Source: Gentiana macrophylla (Eukaryota > Streptophyta > Magnoliopsida > Gentianales > Gentianaceae). From it: DNA of 64,000 nt. Each line of letters starts with the position of its first letter. Position 1 is the stretch's first letter. Where the stretch lies: NCBI GenBank assembly GCA_026214975.1, contig JAOBSW010000566.1:1-64000 (forward strand), given 5' to 3'. The position numbers and the translations under genes were made by a program. The notes beneath the pieces were generated by a model, which searched no databases, was not told where the DNA came from, and saw only the letters and a list, made by a program, of their open reading frames with translations. Positions 58,942 through 64,000 of this stretch are shown here, one piece after another.

Positions 58942-59215
58942 AGGTAGGTGGTTTTGTTGTAATGATGTGTGAGGTGTTAGGGGGTGATGGCATGGTGAGG
59001 GTGTAAGTGAGGCAGGGTGCAAGGTGAAATGGGGCGAAGGTGGTGCGATAGGGTGACTGGGGTAAAGTTTGGGAAAATGGTTGGGTAGTTATAAGTGTGA
59101 GTAAAGTGAGGTGTTGTGTGTGGGATGGGATGATGGATAAAAGTATGGTGTTTTGGATGACAAGGGATAAGGTGCGGGGTGGACCCACATGGGCAAGGGT
59201 GGGGTCCATGGATTT

Positions 59216-59811
59216 TACACATAGGCAAGCTAGCTGTATTCCTATTATTGCAGCATAATTTTTCATTTAGTTCAACTTCATAAAAGATTTATTATCGACT
59301 CGCCGCCATTGTTTCGGCGCCCGAAATCAAGTTTTTCTAAACTTTTTTTTTTGAATTAGTCTCCACTGAAAAAAAAAAAAAAAAAAAAATCCCGGTCCGT
59401 CACTATTTGTTTTATCATTTTTTTTTACATCATACATTCAGTTTTTCGAGATTATAAAAATAAACAATTTCCAGTACGTTTAATAATCATTGCAATCTCA
59501 TGACATTAAACATTTCATCCAAACTAAAGTGGATTTTAGCCTCCTTCCCTATACATAATATTATAAAAAAATAAAAATTAGAAAAAAGGTTTACAAGTCC
59601 ATTACCTATGGCACTCGAGTTTTTTAAGACATACTTCAATTGCTCATGGTCGAAATTTTGATGATTACAACGGCATATATATAATCTTTACAAGCACGAG
59701 GTCACACAAAAACTATTACTTTATTTACTAGATTAATTGATCTGGACGTTTAATGTAAGGTATATGTCACCATTAATTCATAAGTAACATTTCTGATTAT
59801 GTCTTAGTTAT
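59216..59811. other. Intergenic sequence
   Basis: A CGGTCCGTCA-like stretch near 59395 may be another hAT end. Nothing else seen. Confidence 0.35.
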
Positions 59812-60030
59812 TGTTAAGAAATAGATCTATGTTATCATATTTATCATATATACTAGATAGATTTATCTTATTCACAAGAAATGCCGACTTTCGCCACAAG
59901 CCTAGTATAAGCCACTTGGTTTAGTATGTGTAACTACTTATGTGTAATAAACACTATATCTATTACGTGTGAGCCAAAGATAGTATCTTGAAAAACATTT
60001 TCTATCCATTTATGAGATTCGTTGATTTTA
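59812..60030 (+). mobile_element. Possible short 5' LTR of the Ale-type copia element
   Basis: Starts TGTTAAGAAATAGATC and ends near TTTATCTCA, just before the remnant coding sequence. The size suits Ale/Retrofit LTRs. The other LTR lies outside the window, so this is unproven. Confidence 0.35.
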
Positions 60031-60060
60031 TCTCAGATCAGGAGGTGAGGTTCGGCACTT

Positions 60061-61957
60061 ATGGCCACCTCTGAGCAACCACCTGCAAGTGGTGGCACCG
60101 TTCAGCACACCGGCGTTGATCCTGGAGCTGGAACCAGCTCAACAACTGGACCACTTACTTCTGGCAGTAGTTTTGCGTCTATGGCATCCGTCTGGCCGGC
60201 CGGAGTTGTTACCGGATACTGTGAATCGCCTCTCTTCGTCTAATATGTTTTCTCCGCCTTTGTTCGAGCTTTAAAACTCTTGTTGAAACCATTTTCTACT
60301 AAAATTAAGTGTTTTCAATCGATTTGGGGAGGGAATCTGAGACCACTAGAATCTTATCTCAAACTACAAGGAATTGGTTTAGCACCCCCGTCCTCACATC
60401 CATCAACAAAATGGAAGAGCTGAAAGGAAGCACAGACATATAGTGGAACTAGGTTTAACCATGCTTGCTCAAGCATCCCTTCCACTTAGTTATTGGTGGG
60501 ATAGCTTTGTGGAGGCTGTTACTGTCATAAATGCCTTACCTACACTTGTTTTACAAAACAAATCACCTTATGAAACCCTGTTCAACAAGTCTCTTGATTA
60601 TAAATTCTTTAAAGTCTTTGGATGTGCTTGCTTTCCACACTTAAGACCTTTCCTCAAACCTAAGTTTAGGTTTCATACAAGTAAATGTACTATTTAGGTA
60701 TCATCACCTTCCATAAAGGTTACAATTGTCTTGTGAAGACAGGAAGAATCTTCATCACAAGAAACGTTGTCTTCAATGAATCTGAGTTTCCCTTTGAAAA
60801 AGGCTTTACTCAAGGACATCACAAAGAAGTCCCAACTGCTCCTGATGTTGTTTCCTGGTTTTCTACAGTCATCCATGAGTTTCAATTTGTACAAGATGCA
60901 TATGTGCCTATATCTGTGAAGCAAAGTGTCCCTGCTGCTGCTTCATCTCCAGAGTGAATACTAGACCCTGTGTCTCACCCACTGCACCCGTTAACACCAC
61001 ACCTACACATAATTCATTTTCTCCACTAGCCATACATGATCCACAATAGTCCACAGTTTCCCCTAAGTCCAGTTCTGATTCTGCAAGTTCACACAGTGTG
61101 TCACCTCCTACACCTCATCCACAACCTAATCATGGACATCCTATGCAAACTCGATCTAAAAGTGGCATATATAAACCTAAAACCTACTCTGCACAACTGA
61201 TGTCCACTGTCCTTCCTGCTCATCTTTCTGAACCTACTAAGGTCTCAGAAGCATTGGCTTGTGTTGAGTGGAAGAATGCAATGGCGGCTGAGTATGATGC
61301 TTTGCAAAAGAATGACACCTGGATACTTGTACCACCTAGCACAAGTCAGAATCCAGTTAAACATAAGGCTAGATTGGTAGTCAAATTGAAGCCTGATGGG
61401 ACCATACTTAAACATAAGGCTAGATTGGTAGCCAAGGGTTTCCATCAAACTTATGGTGTTGATTTTACAGAAACTTTCAGTGTCCTGTAGCAAAGGCATC
61501 TACTATCAGGTAGTTCTGGCTATAGCAGTTAGCAAAAACTGGCATATTCATCAAGTAGATATTGATAATGCATTCCTCAATGGAGCTCTAATGGAAGATG
61601 TTTACATGGTTCAACCAGAAGGCTTTGTTGATGCACAAAAGCCTCATTATGTGTGCAAGCTCAAGAAAGCCTTATATGGCCTCAAACAAGCACTTAGGGC
61701 TTAGTTTGGAGCTCTGAAAATGCAGATGCTGAGTTGGGGATTTCATCAGTTAGCCTCAGATTCATCCTTATTTATTTTAAAAACTGGCACTAATTTACTC
61801 TATGTTCTTGTTTATATGGATGACATCTTGGTTCTGAGGGATTCACAAGATCTGATCGAAGTTTGTGAAAGCTGCTTCATTCCAAATTCTCTCTCAAAGA
61901 TCTTGGCTCTATTACACACTTTCTAGGCATGGAAGCACATAAAAATCTGATGGTTTA
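60061..61957 (+). pseudogene. Copia (Ale/Retrofit lineage) polyprotein remnant, left part
   Basis: A short gag-like opening (MATSEQPPASGGTV) is followed directly by integrase-like sequence from about 60275, so most of gag, protease and the integrase start are gone. Integrase C-terminal parts are at 60443-60957 (SLPLSYWWDSFVEAVTVINA, FKVFGCACFPHLRP). Reverse transcriptase is at 61098-61940: [69 protein letters not shown] and the YMDD active-site motif at 61813-61824. Several stops and frameshifts interrupt it, and a solo LTR splits it at 61957. The motifs match the Ale lineage. Confidence 0.85.
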
Positions 61958-63737
61958 TGTTGGGAGGATTTTGCATCATAAAAACAAAAGAAAATTTATA
62001 AACCTATACTTAACATGCAAACTAACTCTAACCGACCAAATATCGGGTAGTTGATAGCATAGTAGGGTAAGTCTGTGGTCGATCCACAGGAATTGGGATG
62101 TTGAATCTAATTTCACTAATTCTACCAATTGTTACTAACGAAACAAATAAACGAAAGACAAAACATAAAAAGCAGTAAAAGAACAATCAAAATAAATCTA
62201 AGCTAGAACAAATAATAAAAACCTAAACTAAGGATACATAGGATCAAACAAAATACAAACTAAATGATCTCAATCCTAGTTCATCTCATGACTTTAATTC
62301 AAATTGTGGTTTCACCTTTACACGAGATACAAATTCCTAATTCCTTAGTGGATCTATTCTCAAGCTACGGATTCTAATTCCTTAGTAAATCCAATTTATC
62401 AATCTCTCATCTTCCGAATGTTGAGACTGATTTTCAATACAAAACTCGGTGTAGATTCAAGTTACTCTCGTATAATCGAATCTAACAACCTAGATGATTA
62501 ACCGATTAATTTGTCATCATTAATGATTAAAAATCCTATCTTTCATGGTGATCTAACGTTACTCAACTTCCAGTATTGTAAACATCTATCGTGAACTAAT
62601 TTCTCAATTTATTCACATAGCCATACAAACATAGAAAAACCCAAAAAGAACCAAGATCATGAATAAAAGCGGAATTAAATAAATCAAGAAGAACTCACAT
62701 AGTCTCATACATTGAAGGATCCAAGAACGAAAAGAAAACATCTAATCTACTCAATCTAACCTCGGTTCACCGAGCACAAGGCTCAGGTGACCGCCTTGAA
62801 AATCTCAGAGTGCGCGGTGCTCTCTTGTGTTTGATGTATGAAATTCGAATTAATTAGGGTTTGAAATTATTTAACTTTAAATAGAAAATCGAGGCGATTT
62901 TTCTAATTAACCTAAGTCGGTTTTCAACCAAAAGCGGCGGTGGGCGCCCGTCGATTAAGCTGGGCGCCCGTCCCGAATGCCAGGACGGAGCATGAACGTG
63001 CGTTTGGCTTCTTTCACGAAGACTACGAATGTAAAACACGCGTTTCGACTTTGCATGGGCGCTGATTCACTTACGGACTCAAACTTCTAAAATTCATATC
63101 TTGAGTTGTAGACCTCCAAAAATTATGATCCGAATGTCATAATTAAGCTCTCGGAAAACTCTACAACTTTCATTAAGGACTCTTCTTCGAGAAAACACCT
63201 TTTGATTAGCCCGTCGTAGATACGAGTATATTTGGGATTTTCCACAAGTTTCAGCAACAGCATCCAAACTTGTAACGCTCATATCTCAGGCCTCATAAGT
63301 CGGAATGAAGTGATTCAAAATCCTGTAGAATCCTCTCTTCAAGACCTACAAATCTTCTCTTGAGGTCGAGAGTCAAATCAGTGTATATCATATCAAGAAC
63401 TGCATCGGAAGTTCGGCTGCTTGAAAGCTTCATTCCAAGCTTTATCTCCATCTTCCTTCCATTTCACTTCTCTTCCATGCAAAACCTCATCATTTAATCC
63501 TCTTGCATGCCAAAATATGTATCTATAACATAGGAAAATATACAAAAGCGTAACACAATCCCAAAATAACATAAAATCACAATTTAAGCACATAAATCAT
63601 TACATTTTGCAATTAACCTATTAAAAACACTATTTACTCAATTAATCGATTATAAGCCGATTTCTATGAAAAACATCCATATACGGGGAAATTGATGTAA
63701 AATATATCATTAAAAACACTACAAATTGACCTGAGCA
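61958..63737 (-). mobile_element. Solo LTR (1780 bp) inserted in the copia reverse transcriptase
   Basis: TGTTGGGAGG at the left and CCTGAGCA at the right, with a perfect 5 bp duplication GTTTA (61953-61957 and 63738-63742). The interrupted copia reading resumes correctly after it. Orientation is inferred as minus, because its complement holds the conserved CCTGTGGATCGACCACAGAC-type stretch. It is related to the solo LTR at 13556-15157 (shared GAGCACAAGGCT and GGTGGGCGCCCGTC segments). Confidence 0.9.
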
Positions 63738-63742
63738 GTTTA

Positions 63743-64000
63743 TATATGACTCAAGGTCACTATGCATCCCAAACTCTTGAAGAGGTTACAAGCTCGATCA
63801 TCTCAAGCCTGCTGCAGATCAAATCAAGGTGACCTCATGAACTCTCCAAGTGTATGAAGTACAATTGGAGGCTTACAATATCGACTTGCACTAGACCGAG
63901 ATCTGCATATTCGTAAACTATCTCGATCTTGCTTATAAAAACCAACTCAAGTCCATTGGTATGCCTTGAAAAACTTCGAGATATGTTAAAGGGACTCGTG
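63743..64000 (+). pseudogene. Copia polyprotein remnant, right part, running off the window
   Basis: Continues the reverse transcriptase after the solo LTR (YMTQGHYA). Near the window end it shows LRDMLKGL, close to the family's conserved ILRYLKGT region. Intervening frames are broken. Confidence 0.6.

Larger units (their letters stand above)
58375..59215 (-). repeat. G-rich low-complexity island broken by two insertions
   Basis: GGTGAGGTG / GGGTGGGG-type sequence, the complement of the CCACC islands at 7985 and 55560. It is continuous when the two small elements at 58442-58702 and 58768-58941 are removed. Open frames on the minus strand (58925-59266) are artefacts of composition. Confidence 0.65.

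Overview
The window looks like intergenic nuclear DNA of a dicot plant. It is AT-rich and crowded with nested transposons: Ty3/gypsy, Ty1/copia, hAT, Mutator, Harbinger-like, Stowaway and CACTA remnants. Only one ordinary host gene appears intact, an oil body-associated protein gene on the minus strand at 30957-32503. A UDP-glycosyltransferase pseudogene lies just upstream of it in window order. I could not identify the species.

Layout. 1-6712: 3' part of a Tat-lineage-like gypsy element in + orientation, with two antisense genes, each with its own TATA box, and one LTR. 7985-10490: a C-rich island, then a Harbinger-like element holding two nested hAT elements with exact target duplications. 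11600-16404: a geminivirus-derived (endogenous viral) locus with coat-protein-like and BC1-type movement-protein-like reading frames and a TAATATTAC origin hairpin; a 1.6 kb solo LTR splits the movement-protein frame. 16418-18951: a TIR element packed with three minisatellites. 18676-21996: a tandem duplication in which one copy gained a hAT insertion. 22000-29000: small DNA transposons and AT-rich sequence with no gene. 29187-32646: UGT pseudogene and the OBAP gene with a seed-type promoter motif cluster. 33200-37850: Stowaway, LTR-like and hAT elements. 39538-43814: a degenerate copia element with matching TSDs. 45001-54341: a Mutator-like element of KAONASHI type, carrying a transposase gene and a captured Ulp1/DUF1985-like gene. 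55080-56813: a related non-autonomous element with about 380 bp TIRs. 58375-59215: a G-rich island with two small hAT-like insertions. 59812-64000: a copia Ale-type element split by a second solo LTR of the same general family as the first.

The most interesting object is the endogenous geminivirus locus. A repeat of about 195 bp at each end implies integration of a more-than-unit-length circle. With the solo LTR removed, the unit is about 2.59 kb. It carries movement protein, a third small frame and coat protein all in virion sense. No Rep frame is seen, although a complementary-sense TATA box remains beside the origin.
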